The position numbers and the translations under genes were made by a program. This document shows, one piece after another, positions 1 through 8,845 of a stretch of DNA of 64,000 nt. Origin of the DNA: an uncultured Prevotella sp. (GTDB lineage: Bacteria; Bacteroidota; Bacteroidia; Bacteroidales; Bacteroidaceae); the NCBI GenBank assembly GCA_900317405.1, contig ONGP01000017.1:16315-80314 (forward strand), read 5' to 3'. How positions within the stretch are numbered: position 1 is the stretch's first letter; each line of letters begins with the position of its first letter. The notes under the pieces were generated by a model, which saw only the letters and a list, made by a program, of their open reading frames with translations, did no database searches and was not told where the DNA came from.

Positions 1-1
1 T

Positions 2-1282
2 CCTATCGGCTATGTATCAAACACCAAGGAACTCTGCGAGAAGGAACCTGAGAAGTGGGGCAACTGGGAAAAGTGGTGGCAGGATGAGGATACTCGTCTG
101 GTTCACTTCATCGGTAAGGATAATATCGTATTCCACTGCATCATCTTCCCTGTTATGATGAAGGCTCACGGCAAGTATATCATGCCTGATAACGTACCTG
201 CCAACGAGTTCCTGAATCTGGAGAATGATAAGATCTCAACCTCACGCAACTGGGCTGTATGGCTCCACGAGTATTTGGTTGATATGCCTGGTAAGCAGGA
301 TGTATTGCGCTATGTACTGACAGCCAATGCCCCTGAGACTAAGGATAATAACTTTACTTGGAAGGATTTCCAGGATCGCAACAACAACGAGTTGGTTGCT
401 GTTTATGGTAACTTTGTAAACCGTGCTCTCCAGCTCACCAAGAAGTACTGGAACGGTGTAGTTCCTGCTTGTGGCGAGTTGCAGGATGTAGATAAGCAGG
501 CTCTTGAAGAGTTCAAGGATGTAAAGGCTAAGGTTGAGGCTCTGTTGGAGCAGTTCAAGTTCCGCGATGCTCAGTTCGAGGCTATGAATCTGGCTCGTAT
601 CGGTAACCGATATATCACAGAGTGTGAGCCTTGGAAGGTTTGGAAGACCGATCCAAAGCGTTGTGAGACTATCTTGAATATCTGTTTGCAGCTTACAGCT
701 AACCTTGCTATCGCATTCGAGCCATTCCTGCCATTCAGCAGTAAGAAGCTCCGCGAGATGCTGAACATCAGCAGCTTCGAGTGGGAGCAGTTGGGTAGCA
801 CCGACCTCCTGGAGGCTGGTCATCAGTTGGGCGAGCCTGCTCTGCTGTTCGAGAAGATTGAGGATGAGGTAATCCAGAAGCAGCTCGATAAGCTCGAGGC
901 TACCAAGAAGGCCAACGAGGCAGCTAACTATAAGGCAGCTCCTATCAAGGATACAGTTAGCTTCGAGGAGTTTGAGAAGCTTGACATCCGTGTGGGCTTG
1001 GTTAAGGATTGTCAGAAAGTGAAGAAGAGCAAGAAACTCCTGCAGTTTACCATCGACGATGGTTCAGGTACCGATCGCACTATCTGCTCTGGTATCGCTG
1101 CTTTCTATGATAAGCCTGAGGAACTCATTGGTAAGCGAATCCTCTTCGTGGCCAACTTTGCTCCTCGCAATATGATGGGTATCGAGAGTCAGGGTATGAT
1201 TCTTAGCGCTGTTGATGCTGACGAAAGCCTCAGCGTAGTAACAACAACAAAGGACGTAAAGCCTGGTAGTCAGGTAGGATAA
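2..1282 (+). CDS. metG: Methionyl-tRNA synthetase, C-terminal part (5' end outside window)
   Basis: This is the 3' part of a cytoplasmic class I aminoacyl-tRNA synthetase that charges tRNA-Met; the frame is open from base 2, so the gene starts before the window. Visible features are the KMSKS-equivalent loop as KISTS (near base 232) just after the catalytic-domain segment [11 protein letters not shown], then the helical anticodon-binding domain ([11 protein letters not shown]). At the end is a C-terminal Trbp111/EMAP-type tRNA-binding domain ([11 protein letters not shown], then [12 protein letters not shown]), known to help MetG dimerise and bind tRNA. Stop TAA at 1280. The next gene starts 13 bases later on the same strand, so read-through into the polymer cluster is likely. 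Identification is secure. Confidence 0.97.
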   Translation, partial: PIGYVSNTKELCEKEPEKWGNWEKWWQDEDTRLVHFIGKDNIVFHCIIFPVMMKAHGKYIMPDNVPANEFLNLENDKISTSRNWAVWLHEYLVDMPGKQDVLRYVLTANAPETKDNNFTWKDFQDRNNNELVAVYGNFVNRALQLTKKYWNGVVPACGELQDVDKQALEEFKDVKAKVEALLEQFKFRDAQFEAMNLARIGNRYITECEPWKVWKTDPKRCETILNICLQLTANLAIAFEPFLPFSSKKLREMLNISSFEWEQLGSTDLLEAGHQLGEPALLFEKIEDEVIQKQLDKLEATKKANEAANYKAAPIKDTVSFEEFEKLDIRVGLVKDCQKVKKSKKLLQFTIDDGSGTDRTICSGIAAFYDKPEELIGKRILFVANFAPRNMMGIESQGMILSAVDADESLSVVTTTKDVKPGSQVG

Positions 1283-1295
1283 ACAAGTAACAGAT

Positions 1296-3116
1296 ATGCA
1301 AGCAATAATTCTAGCAGCAGGTATGGGTCGCAGACTTGGCGACTATACCAAGGATAATACCAAGTGTATGGTGCCAGTAAATGGTGTGCGACTCATTGAC
1401 CGGCTGCTGGGACAGCTTGCTAAACAAAAACTGCAACGAGTAGTTATCGTTGTAGGTTATAAAGGCAAGGAGCTTCGCGAATATATTGGTAATCGCTACG
1501 ATGGCCAGTTGAATATCGAATTCGCTGAGAATCCTGTCTACGACAAGACAAACAACATTTATTCGCTAGCTATCGTCAAGGATAAGTTGCAGGAGGATGA
1601 TACATTGCTTATCGAGAGCGATCTCATCTTCAGCGACAATATTATCCCTATGATAGTAGGGAATACTAATCCTAACCTTGCACTTGTGGCAAAGTACGAG
1701 ACGTGGATGGATGGCACGATGGTACGTCTGGATGATGATAATAACATCGTAAACTTTATATCGAAAGACGCCTTCGACTACAATGATGTTGACTCTTATT
1801 ACAAGACTGTAAACATCTATAAGCTTAGCAAGCAGTTCTCTCAACACAAGTATGTGCCTTTCCTCGATGCTTATACTAAGGCAGTAGGTAATAATGAGTA
1901 TTATGAAAATGTGCTGCGAATAATTTCGCTGCTCAATAGTCATGATATGAAAGCATTGCCAATAGGTAATGAGAAGTGGTATGAGATTGACGACAAGCAG
2001 GATTTGGATATTGCTGAGGCTCTGTTTGCCGATGAAAAAGATGTTCTGCGTAAGTACTACGGACGTTATGGTGGTTTCTGGCGATTTCCACAAATGCTTG
2101 ATTTCTGTTATCTGGTAAATCCTTATTTCCCAAGTCGCAGAATGAAGGACGAGTTGCGTAGTAATTTCGATACGCTGTTAACTGAATATCCTTCAGGTAT
2201 GAAGGTTAATACGTTGATAGCCAGTAAGTGCTTTGGTGTGAGCGAACAATATATTGTTCCTGGCAATGGTGCGGCTGAACTTATCAAAGTGTTGATGGAG
2301 GATTCGCAGGGAAAGACAGGTTTCATCCGTCCTACCTTCGAGGAATATCCCAATCGTCATGATAAGGATAGTCAGGTAACATTTGTACCACAGAATGATG
2401 ATTATCGCTATACAGCCGATGACTTGATGAACTTCTTTGTTGATAAGGATATCAAGACACTTATGCTGATAAATCCAGACAATCCATCAGGTAACTTTAT
2501 ACCTAAGGCAGATGTGCTAAGATTAGCCCAATGGAGTGAAGAGCACAGTATCCGTCTGGTTGTGGATGAGAGTTTTGTAGACTTCAGCATTGATTATGCG
2601 ACTAACTCATTGTTGTCAGACGAGATTCTAGAAACCTATCCACATATGGCTGTGATGAAGAGTATTTCTAAGAGTTATGGTGTGCCAGGACTTCGTTTGG
2701 GTATTCTTGCTTCGGCTAATAAAGAGCTAATAGCACGTATAAAGAGGGAGGTATCGATATGGAACATCAACTCGTTTGGAGAGTTCTTTATGCAGATCTA
2801 TAATAAGTACGAGAAAGACTATCAGCGAGCTTGTCAGAAATTCGTTGATGAGCGTGATCGCTTTGAGGCTTCTCTGCGTACTATTCCTTTCCTTCGTGTC
2901 ATGCCGTCTCAGGCCAACTATTTCCTTTGCGAAGTATTGCCGCCATATACTGCAAGCGAAATTGTAATATATATGCTTAAGCAGCACAATATCCTTACTC
3001 GTGACTGCAGTGGAAAAACAGGATTAAACCCTGATAAACAGTATATGCGTATTGCAGTTCGCAATACAGAAGACAATACCCGTCTTGTAGAAGCATTAAT
3101 GACTATTGCAAAATAA
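1296..3116 (+). CDS. Bifunctional LicC-like cytidylyltransferase / fold-type I PLP enzyme fusion
   Basis: A two-domain cytoplasmic protein of 606 residues. Residues 1-235 are a sugar/choline-phosphate nucleotidyltransferase: the start has the nucleotide loop AAGMGRRLGDYTKDNTKCM and the catalytic acids lie around IESDLIFSD. Residues 255-606 are an aminotransferase of the HisC/CobD branch, with DNPSGNF, VVDESFVDFS and the Schiff-base lysine K459 in SISKSYGVPGLRLG. Such fusions of a CTP-using transferase to a PLP enzyme are known in phosphocholine, phosphoethanolamine and aminoethylphosphonate activation. No PEP mutase gene is here, so a phosphonate route is not supported. The TagB/TagF-like transferase two genes downstream would be the consumer of a CDP-activated amino-alcohol or polyol. 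The CobD-like half might decarboxylate a phospho-amino acid; that is inference. Confidence 0.8.
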   Translation: MQAIILAAGMGRRLGDYTKDNTKCMVPVNGVRLIDRLLGQLAKQKLQRVVIVVGYKGKELREYIGNRYDGQLNIEFAENPVYDKTNNIYSLAIVKDKLQEDDTLLIESDLIFSDNIIPMIVGNTNPNLALVAKYETWMDGTMVRLDDDNNIVNFISKDAFDYNDVDSYYKTVNIYKLSKQFSQHKYVPFLDAYTKAVGNNEYYENVLRIISLLNSHDMKALPIGNEKWYEIDDKQDLDIAEALFADEKDVLRKYYGRYGGFWRFPQMLDFCYLVNPYFPSRRMKDELRSNFDTLLTEYPSGMKVNTLIASKCFGVSEQYIVPGNGAAELIKVLMEDSQGKTGFIRPTFEEYPNRHDKDSQVTFVPQNDDYRYTADDLMNFFVDKDIKTLMLINPDNPSGNFIPKADVLRLAQWSEEHSIRLVVDESFVDFSIDYATNSLLSDEILETYPHMAVMKSISKSYGVPGLRLGILASANKELIARIKREVSIWNINSFGEFFMQIYNKYEKDYQRACQKFVDERDRFEASLRTIPFLRVMPSQANYFLCEVLPPYTASEIVIYMLKQHNILTRDCSGKTGLNPDKQYMRIAVRNTEDNTRLVEALMTIAK

Positions 3117-3122
3117 AGTGAT

Positions 3123-4079
3123 ATGGTATCAGTTATCCAGCAAGAGCAGATAGAGCAACTGCATATTAGTCCTGCTGAGTGTATTGAGTGGGTAAAACAA
3201 GGATTCCTTATGAAGGATGAAATCCAAATGCCAGCAAAACTAAGTGTACATCCTCAAGGAGAAGACTTTATAACATCTATGCCCTGTTTACTGTCAGAGA
3301 ACGAAGGAAAGAAGTATTTTGGATTAAAACTTGTAAGTCGCATAGAAAACCATATACCTGCCTTACAAAGTGACATAACTCTTTACGATGCTAAGACAGG
3401 TGAATTATTGGCTATTATGGATGGCAACTGGATTACGGCTATGCGTACAGGTGCAGTTGCTGCATTAGCAGCTCGTACATTCCAAAAGCAAGGTACTAAC
3501 ACCTATTCTATGTTAGGATTAGGTAATATTGCTCGTGCAGTTGCTCTTTGTCTTATTGCTGACAATAGTAATCGTGAAATTACAATTAAGCTTCTGAGAT
3601 ATAAAGATCAAGCAGAGCAATTTATCGATCGTTTTAAGGCATTTAATAATGTAACTTTTGACATTATTGATGACAAGGATGCTTTTGCTTCAGAAGCTGA
3701 AGTTTTGATATCCTGTGTTACTGTGGCTAAAGAACTATTGTTTCCTGATGACTCTTTATTTAAGAAGGGAGTTACAGTAATACCTGTTCATATGAGGGGT
3801 TTCCAGAATTGTGATTTATTCTTTGATAAGGTGTATGGCGACGAAACAAGTCAGATTAAAAATTTTAAGTATTTTGATAAGTTCCGTCAGTATGATGAAC
3901 TACATCATGTTTTACAAGGAAAAAATCCTGGTAGAACCAACAATGATGAGAGGATATTATGTTATAATTATGGTATAGCTTTGCATGATATTGTTTTTGC
4001 ATCAAGAATTTTTGAAAAGACAAAAAGTACTCAAATAGGATTCGATTATAAAAAGGAAAGCAATAAGGTTTGGGTATAA
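3123..4079 (+). CDS. Ornithine cyclodeaminase / mu-crystallin family protein
   Basis: A 318-residue NAD(P)-dependent enzyme of the ornithine cyclodeaminase/mu-crystallin family. It shows the family's substrate strand (KYFGLKLVSRI), the conserved MDGNWITAMRTGAVAALAA block near residues 98-117 and a Rossmann loop MLGLGNIARA. Family members deaminate ornithine, reduce ketimines or condense amino acids, and nothing seen here fixes the substrate. It starts 6 bases after the cytidylyltransferase-PLP fusion and is followed 13 bases later by a TagB/TagF-like transferase, so it probably makes or modifies an amino-acid-derived substituent of the surface polymer. The second half is visibly richer in A and T than neighbouring genes, a possible sign of a different origin. 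Confidence 0.75.
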   Translation: MVSVIQQEQIEQLHISPAECIEWVKQGFLMKDEIQMPAKLSVHPQGEDFITSMPCLLSENEGKKYFGLKLVSRIENHIPALQSDITLYDAKTGELLAIMDGNWITAMRTGAVAALAARTFQKQGTNTYSMLGLGNIARAVALCLIADNSNREITIKLLRYKDQAEQFIDRFKAFNNVTFDIIDDKDAFASEAEVLISCVTVAKELLFPDDSLFKKGVTVIPVHMRGFQNCDLFFDKVYGDETSQIKNFKYFDKFRQYDELHHVLQGKNPGRTNNDERILCYNYGIALHDIVFASRIFEKTKSTQIGFDYKKESNKVWV

Positions 4080-4092
4080 CATTGGTTCGAAA

Positions 4093-5355
4093 ATGAATAT
4101 ACTAATTAAATCGTTGAACTACCTGTGGCTTCATGGATGGAAATACAGGTCTATAGAGCGACAGCATAAGCAATTGGTCAATAAGTTGATACGTGAACAC
4201 AGACCAATCAATGTTGTATTTATGGCTCTTGACATTTCCCTTTGGCGATATCAGGAGATATACGAACTGATGGCTACAGATCCAAGATTTAATCCCACAA
4301 TAGTCCTTTCTCCTTGCACATTGCGTGAGAATCCTGATAAGGATGCTGATGGTTTACGCCTGTTCTTCAACGAGAAAGGTATCCCATATATCGACTATAA
4401 ACATGGTGAACCAGCATTCGACATTCGTAAGGAGTTGAATCCTGATATAATGTTTTATACTCAGCCATATGAATATCTTTTGCAGTACGAGCACGACTGT
4501 CGTCGATTCTATGATCGTTTGATATGCTATATGCCATACGGATTCTGGTCGAGCACAGGTAAACTTAGCTACGATTTGCATTTTCATAATCAGGCTTGGC
4601 GACTGTATTACTCTACTAGTCTGCATCTTGCTGAGGCTAGAAAGGTTGCCACTAATAAGGGCAGAAATGTATGTGTAACTGGTTATGCCAATGCTGATGA
4701 ATACTTAAAGCCTAATCATCAGAATGTCTGGAAGACGATAGGTGATGGTAAAGTGCGTAAACGCATCATATGGGCACCACATTTCTCTATTATAAGTGAG
4801 AATTCAGCCTTCCCTCCAAGAGCCAACTTCTTATGGATGGCAGAACTTATGCTATCGATAGCTCGTGAATACAAAGACCAGATACAGATAGCATTCAAAC
4901 CTCATCCAGCATTGCTTACTCAACTTTATCAGCATAAGGATTGGGGTAAACAGCGCGCTGATGCCTATTATCAGCAGTGGAAAGATATGGAGAATGCCCA
5001 ACTTGAGGAGGGACAGTTTATCGATTTGTTTATGACCAGCGACGCTATGATACATGACAGTGGTTCGTTTGCCGTAGAATACCACTATTCTAAGAATCCT
5101 GTGATGTTTGTGTCGAAGGATATGCATCCTATAACTTCTGTATTGAGCGATTTTGGTAAACAAGCTTATTCGTTGCATTATATTGGCAGCGATGAGGCTG
5201 ATATCAGGAGTTTTATCGAACGTCAGGTTTTGGCTGGTGATGATCCTATGAAGGCTCAACGCGAGGAGTTCTTCCAGAATTATCTGTTGCCACCGAATGG
5301 TAAGAGTGTGGCACAGAATGTAATCGATGACTTAGTTGAATCACTACAATTATAA
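4093..5355 (+). CDS. CDP-glycerol glycerophosphotransferase-like (TagB/TagF family) protein
   Basis: A 420-residue protein of the family that transfers a phospho-polyol from a CDP donor to a membrane-bound acceptor. Family-like segments are IIWAPHFSI (near residue 220), IAFKPHPALL (near 270) and DAMIHDSGSFAVEYHYSKNP (near 325-345), which correspond to the donor-binding HP and SD.S..EY elements. The N-terminal 40 residues are basic and amphipathic and could dock on the membrane. Its place after a cytidylyltransferase suggests it uses the CDP compound made by that enzyme. The actual substituent (glycerol, ethanolamine, choline or other) cannot be read from sequence. Confidence 0.75.
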   Translation: MNILIKSLNYLWLHGWKYRSIERQHKQLVNKLIREHRPINVVFMALDISLWRYQEIYELMATDPRFNPTIVLSPCTLRENPDKDADGLRLFFNEKGIPYIDYKHGEPAFDIRKELNPDIMFYTQPYEYLLQYEHDCRRFYDRLICYMPYGFWSSTGKLSYDLHFHNQAWRLYYSTSLHLAEARKVATNKGRNVCVTGYANADEYLKPNHQNVWKTIGDGKVRKRIIWAPHFSIISENSAFPPRANFLWMAELMLSIAREYKDQIQIAFKPHPALLTQLYQHKDWGKQRADAYYQQWKDMENAQLEEGQFIDLFMTSDAMIHDSGSFAVEYHYSKNPVMFVSKDMHPITSVLSDFGKQAYSLHYIGSDEADIRSFIERQVLAGDDPMKAQREEFFQNYLLPPNGKSVAQNVIDDLVESLQL

Positions 5356-5357
5356 AT

Positions 5358-6800
5358 ATGGCAGAGACACTGAAAGAGAAAACAGCAAAAGGCCTGCTTT
5401 GGGGAGGATTCAGCAACGGACTACAGCAAATGCTTGGACTGTTGTTTGGTATCATTCTGGCTCGTCGTCTGTCACAGGCCGACTATGGTATGATAGGTAT
5501 GCTTGCCATTTTCTCTGCTGTTGCAGCTTGTATGCAGGAGGGTGGTTTTATAGCTGCACTAAATCGTAAGAAGGAGGTGACACAGCGCGACTACAACGCA
5601 GTGTTCTGGATGAGCATCATTACCAGCATCTGTTTTTATCTGCTATTCTTCTTCTCAGCTCCACTAATTGCTGATTTCTACGATGAGCCACGACTCACTT
5701 CGTTGGCACGCTATTCGTTCCTGAGTTTCCTATTTGTAAGTTTCAGCATAGCCCCTCGTGCCTATATTTTCAGAAATATGATGGTACGTCAGAGCAGTAT
5801 CATATCGTTGGTATCGATGGCTTTGTCTGGTGTAGTAGGTATAGTGATGGCTTATCAAGGTTACGCTTATTGGGGATTGGCTACGCAGAATATAGTGTTT
5901 ACACTTAGTGTAAGCGTGCTAAACTACTGGTTCTCTGGTTGGCGACCTTCATTACATATAGATTTGAGTCCTATTCGTGATATTTTAGGCTTTAGCAGCA
6001 GATTGATCGTTACTAATATCGTGGTTGCGGCTAATACCAATTATCTTTCTGTATTACTAGGTAAGTTCTATACTGCTGATGAAGTAGGAGATTTTACACA
6101 GGCCAACAAATGGAATACTATGGGCCATTCGCTCATTACCAATATGCTTTATTCTATAGCTCAGCCTGTACTGACAAAGACACAAAGTGAGCCAGAACGA
6201 CAGAAACAAGTATTTCGCAAATTGCTACGCTTTACAGCGTTTATAGCCTTTCCTGCAATGCTTTGTCTGTCGTTGATTAGCGAAGAGTTTATCGTAATAC
6301 TTATCACAGCTAAGTGGCTATCCAGTGCCCAAATGCTACGTGTGCTCTGTGTGGCAGGTGCTGTTATGCCTATCAGCTACCTCTTCTCTAATTTGCTTAT
6401 CACTAGTGGACGTTCATCTGCCTATATGTGGTCTACATTGGGACTATGTACAGTGCAGTTGGTAGTTTTAGGCTTTTGTGTACCATTTGGTATCAACAGG
6501 ATGGTGCAGGCTTATGCTATCGTAAATATTCTGTGGTTAGGCGTGTGGTTCTGGCTGTCGCATAATGAGATAGGACTAAGTGTATCTGAGGCGATAAAAG
6601 ATATCTCACCATATCTGATACTCTCAGTAGCTATAGTGATAGCAACATGGTTTGTAACCCGTTCTGTAGCTAATCTTTATGTATGTCTGGTACTCAGGGT
6701 TGTGATGGTGGCTGTAGCATATTGCTTAGCACTTTGGGTGCTGCGTTCTACTATTTTCAAGGAGGTAGTCCTGTTCATTACTAAAAAGGAGATAAAATAA
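5358..6800 (+). CDS. Lipopolysaccharide/O-antigen flippase, MATE-like (Wzx family)
   Basis: A 480-residue inner-membrane protein with about 12-14 hydrophobic segments and the family N-terminus KTAKGLLWGGFSNGLQQ followed by ARRLSQADYGMIGML, typical of WzxC-type polysaccharide flippases. It would move an undecaprenyl-linked repeat unit to the periplasmic face. The start lies 2 bases after the preceding stop, and the stop overlaps the next start (TAATG), so it is translationally coupled within the cluster. The cluster has a flippase but no recognisable Wzy polymerase or Wzz in the window. Confidence 0.88.
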   Translation: MAETLKEKTAKGLLWGGFSNGLQQMLGLLFGIILARRLSQADYGMIGMLAIFSAVAACMQEGGFIAALNRKKEVTQRDYNAVFWMSIITSICFYLLFFFSAPLIADFYDEPRLTSLARYSFLSFLFVSFSIAPRAYIFRNMMVRQSSIISLVSMALSGVVGIVMAYQGYAYWGLATQNIVFTLSVSVLNYWFSGWRPSLHIDLSPIRDILGFSSRLIVTNIVVAANTNYLSVLLGKFYTADEVGDFTQANKWNTMGHSLITNMLYSIAQPVLTKTQSEPERQKQVFRKLLRFTAFIAFPAMLCLSLISEEFIVILITAKWLSSAQMLRVLCVAGAVMPISYLFSNLLITSGRSSAYMWSTLGLCTVQLVVLGFCVPFGINRMVQAYAIVNILWLGVWFWLSHNEIGLSVSEAIKDISPYLILSVAIVIATWFVTRSVANLYVCLVLRVVMVAVAYCLALWVLRSTIFKEVVLFITKKEIK

Positions 6801-7819
6801 TGGGCAGAAAGACACGTGACAGTAATATGGAATTACTTCGCATCGTAGCGATGTTGCTGGTGATGATGGTTCATGCCAGCTATCGTGCTCTGCCTCGACC
6901 TGACGATGTGGCTGTGGCTGATAATCCATTGTCTGTATTTCTGCAGTTCCTTACCATAAGCTACACAGTTATTGGGGTAGATGTGTTTGTGATGCTGTCA
7001 GGATGGTATGGCATCCGTCCTCGTGTCGTCCGATTGGCAGAACTATTGTTCCAACTCTTGTTTTTTGGAGTTGTTTGTATGGGTATAGAATATGCTGTTA
7101 CAGGTCAAGTGCCATCGAAGATATTATCAAACCTTCTATTGCTTAATCCTGGTAATTATTGGTTTGTTAAGGTCTATCTGGCTCTATATTTGTTTGCGCC
7201 TGTTCTTAATGCCTTTGCTGATGCAGCCAGTCATCGCCAGTTTGCTTGGGTGCTCGCAGGTATATTTGGATTCCAGATAGTATATGGATGGGTGTTCGAA
7301 GCTACTGATTGGCTTCGTGCGGGCTATTCTATGCCATCGTTTATGGCACTATATCTATTGGCTCGTTATATGCGTCTGCATCAGCCTTGGTTTACTAAGT
7401 TAAAAGCATCTACCGATCTTTGCTTATATATAGGTATAGGTGGAATCCTTACGCTGGCTGTATTCGTATTACGTCATTATAACTTGGGAGGATTCCTGTT
7501 CTTCTACAACAGTCCTGTTGTGGTATTAGAGGCTATGTTTTTCATGCTGTTTTTCAGCAAACTGCGCTTTAGCAGTAAGTGTGTTAACTGGGTAGCAGCC
7601 TCTGCTTTGGCTGTTTATCTTACTCACTCTAACAGCTATCTAGCCAAGTATTATGATGGTACCATATTAAGATGGACAGCTGAATTGCCTTACTTGCAGT
7701 TTATCATATATTGTATTACCCTTATTGTATCAGTATTCTGTGCTTCTATTTTGATAGATAAAGTGCGACTGCTATTGTGGAACCCTATACAAAACCGTTT
7801 TAATAAAAGAGAAAAATGA
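6800..7819 (+). CDS. Acyltransferase 3 family membrane protein
   Basis: A 339-residue polytopic membrane protein of the acyltransferase-3 (OafA/WecH-like) family. It begins with the family signature RDSNMELLRIVAM followed by MVHASY, carrying the conserved histidine in the first helix, and later has SGWYGI and GNYWFVKVYLALYLFAP. Members O-acetylate or succinylate cell-surface sugars. The start overlaps the flippase stop by one base and the stop overlaps the next start (ATGA), so the gene belongs firmly to this cluster. The acyl group and target are unknown. Confidence 0.82.
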   Translation: MGRKTRDSNMELLRIVAMLLVMMVHASYRALPRPDDVAVADNPLSVFLQFLTISYTVIGVDVFVMLSGWYGIRPRVVRLAELLFQLLFFGVVCMGIEYAVTGQVPSKILSNLLLLNPGNYWFVKVYLALYLFAPVLNAFADAASHRQFAWVLAGIFGFQIVYGWVFEATDWLRAGYSMPSFMALYLLARYMRLHQPWFTKLKASTDLCLYIGIGGILTLAVFVLRHYNLGGFLFFYNSPVVVLEAMFFMLFFSKLRFSSKCVNWVAASALAVYLTHSNSYLAKYYDGTILRWTAELPYLQFIIYCITLIVSVFCASILIDKVRLLLWNPIQNRFNKREK

Positions 7820-8844
7820 TGGAAAAGTATCCCTATAAGACTGATATTGCCGTATTGTTGCTGTTCTTTACTCGCAATGATACATTTCAGAAGGTGTTCG
7901 ACGAAGTGCGTAAGGCTCGTCCCTCAAAACTGTTTCTGTTTCAGGACGGACCTCGTGGCGAGCGCGATATGCCAGGCATAGAGGCTTGTCGTCAGACAGC
8001 AAGTGATGAGAATATCGACTGGGAGTGCGAAGTGCATCGTAACTATCAAGAGAAAAATCTTGGTTGTATGATTGCTGGTCATACGTCACATAAATGGGCT
8101 TTCTCGTTGGCCGATAAGTGTATGGTTATCGAGGATGATGTAGTGCCCTCACAGTCGTTTTTCCCATTCTGTAAGGAGATGCTAGACCGTTATGAACATG
8201 ATGAGCGTATTACGATGATATCAGGATTTAATGTAGACGAAGTTACGCCTAATGTTCCTTACGATTATTTCTATACTTCGGCCTTCTGCATTTGGGGTTG
8301 GGCTTCGTGGCGCAGAGTTGTCGACAAGTGGGATAGTGCTTATTCCTTCCTCGACGATGAGTTTAGCATGCGCCAGCTTGATGCTCTTATTCGCCAGCGT
8401 GGATATCGCAAGAGTTTTATCAAGATGTGTAAGGATCATCGCGATAGCGGATGGCCTCAGTTCGAGAGTGTGTTCTGGTCGACAATGCTCTTCAACTCAG
8501 GACTTGCTATCATGCCTACCAAGAATATGATAAACAATATCGGCGCAACAGATGATTCGGCTCATTACTCACAGTTCAAGACCATGCCTCGACGAGTAAA
8601 GCGATTGTTTACCATGAAGCGTTTCGAGTTGGATTTCCCATTGAAACATCCTCGCTATGTGATAGAGGAGGTTGGCTATTGGAAACGCTTCTATGTGGCC
8701 AATGGTTGGGATTGTCCTTGGATAAAGATTGGTCGCTCGATGGAGGAACTCTGGCTTAACCTGCGATATGGCAACTTCAGATTTATCTTAAAATCTGTAG
8801 CTCGCCGCCTGCGTATCTTGACAGGCAGAGAGAAGTTCAGCTAA
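7816..8844 (+). CDS. Glycosyltransferase, GT-A fold (GNT-I-like)
   Basis: A 342-residue soluble glycosyltransferase. It opens with DIAVLLLFFTRND and has LFLFQDGPRGERD, the metal-binding acidic motif MVIEDDVVPSQSFFPF near residues 108-123, and FCIWGWASWRR. This pattern matches bacterial relatives of the eukaryotic N-acetylglucosaminyltransferase I fold, often labelled family 2. Two adjacent ATG codons (7816, 7819) can start it; the first overlaps the upstream stop. It is the last gene of the plus-strand cluster and ends one base before the convergent DUF6080 gene, with no obvious hairpin between them. Donor sugar unknown. Confidence 0.78.
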   Translation: MMEKYPYKTDIAVLLLFFTRNDTFQKVFDEVRKARPSKLFLFQDGPRGERDMPGIEACRQTASDENIDWECEVHRNYQEKNLGCMIAGHTSHKWAFSLADKCMVIEDDVVPSQSFFPFCKEMLDRYEHDERITMISGFNVDEVTPNVPYDYFYTSAFCIWGWASWRRVVDKWDSAYSFLDDEFSMRQLDALIRQRGYRKSFIKMCKDHRDSGWPQFESVFWSTMLFNSGLAIMPTKNMINNIGATDDSAHYSQFKTMPRRVKRLFTMKRFELDFPLKHPRYVIEEVGYWKRFYVANGWDCPWIKIGRSMEELWLNLRYGNFRFILKSVARRLRILTGREKFS

Positions 8845-8845
8845 A

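Noticed and set aside
1296-3116. Phosphonate pathway (CMP-aminoethylphosphonate) assignment for the cytidylyltransferase-PLP fusion
   Set aside because: No PEP mutase or phosphonopyruvate decarboxylase gene is visible in the cluster, so the phosphonate reading is unsupported here.
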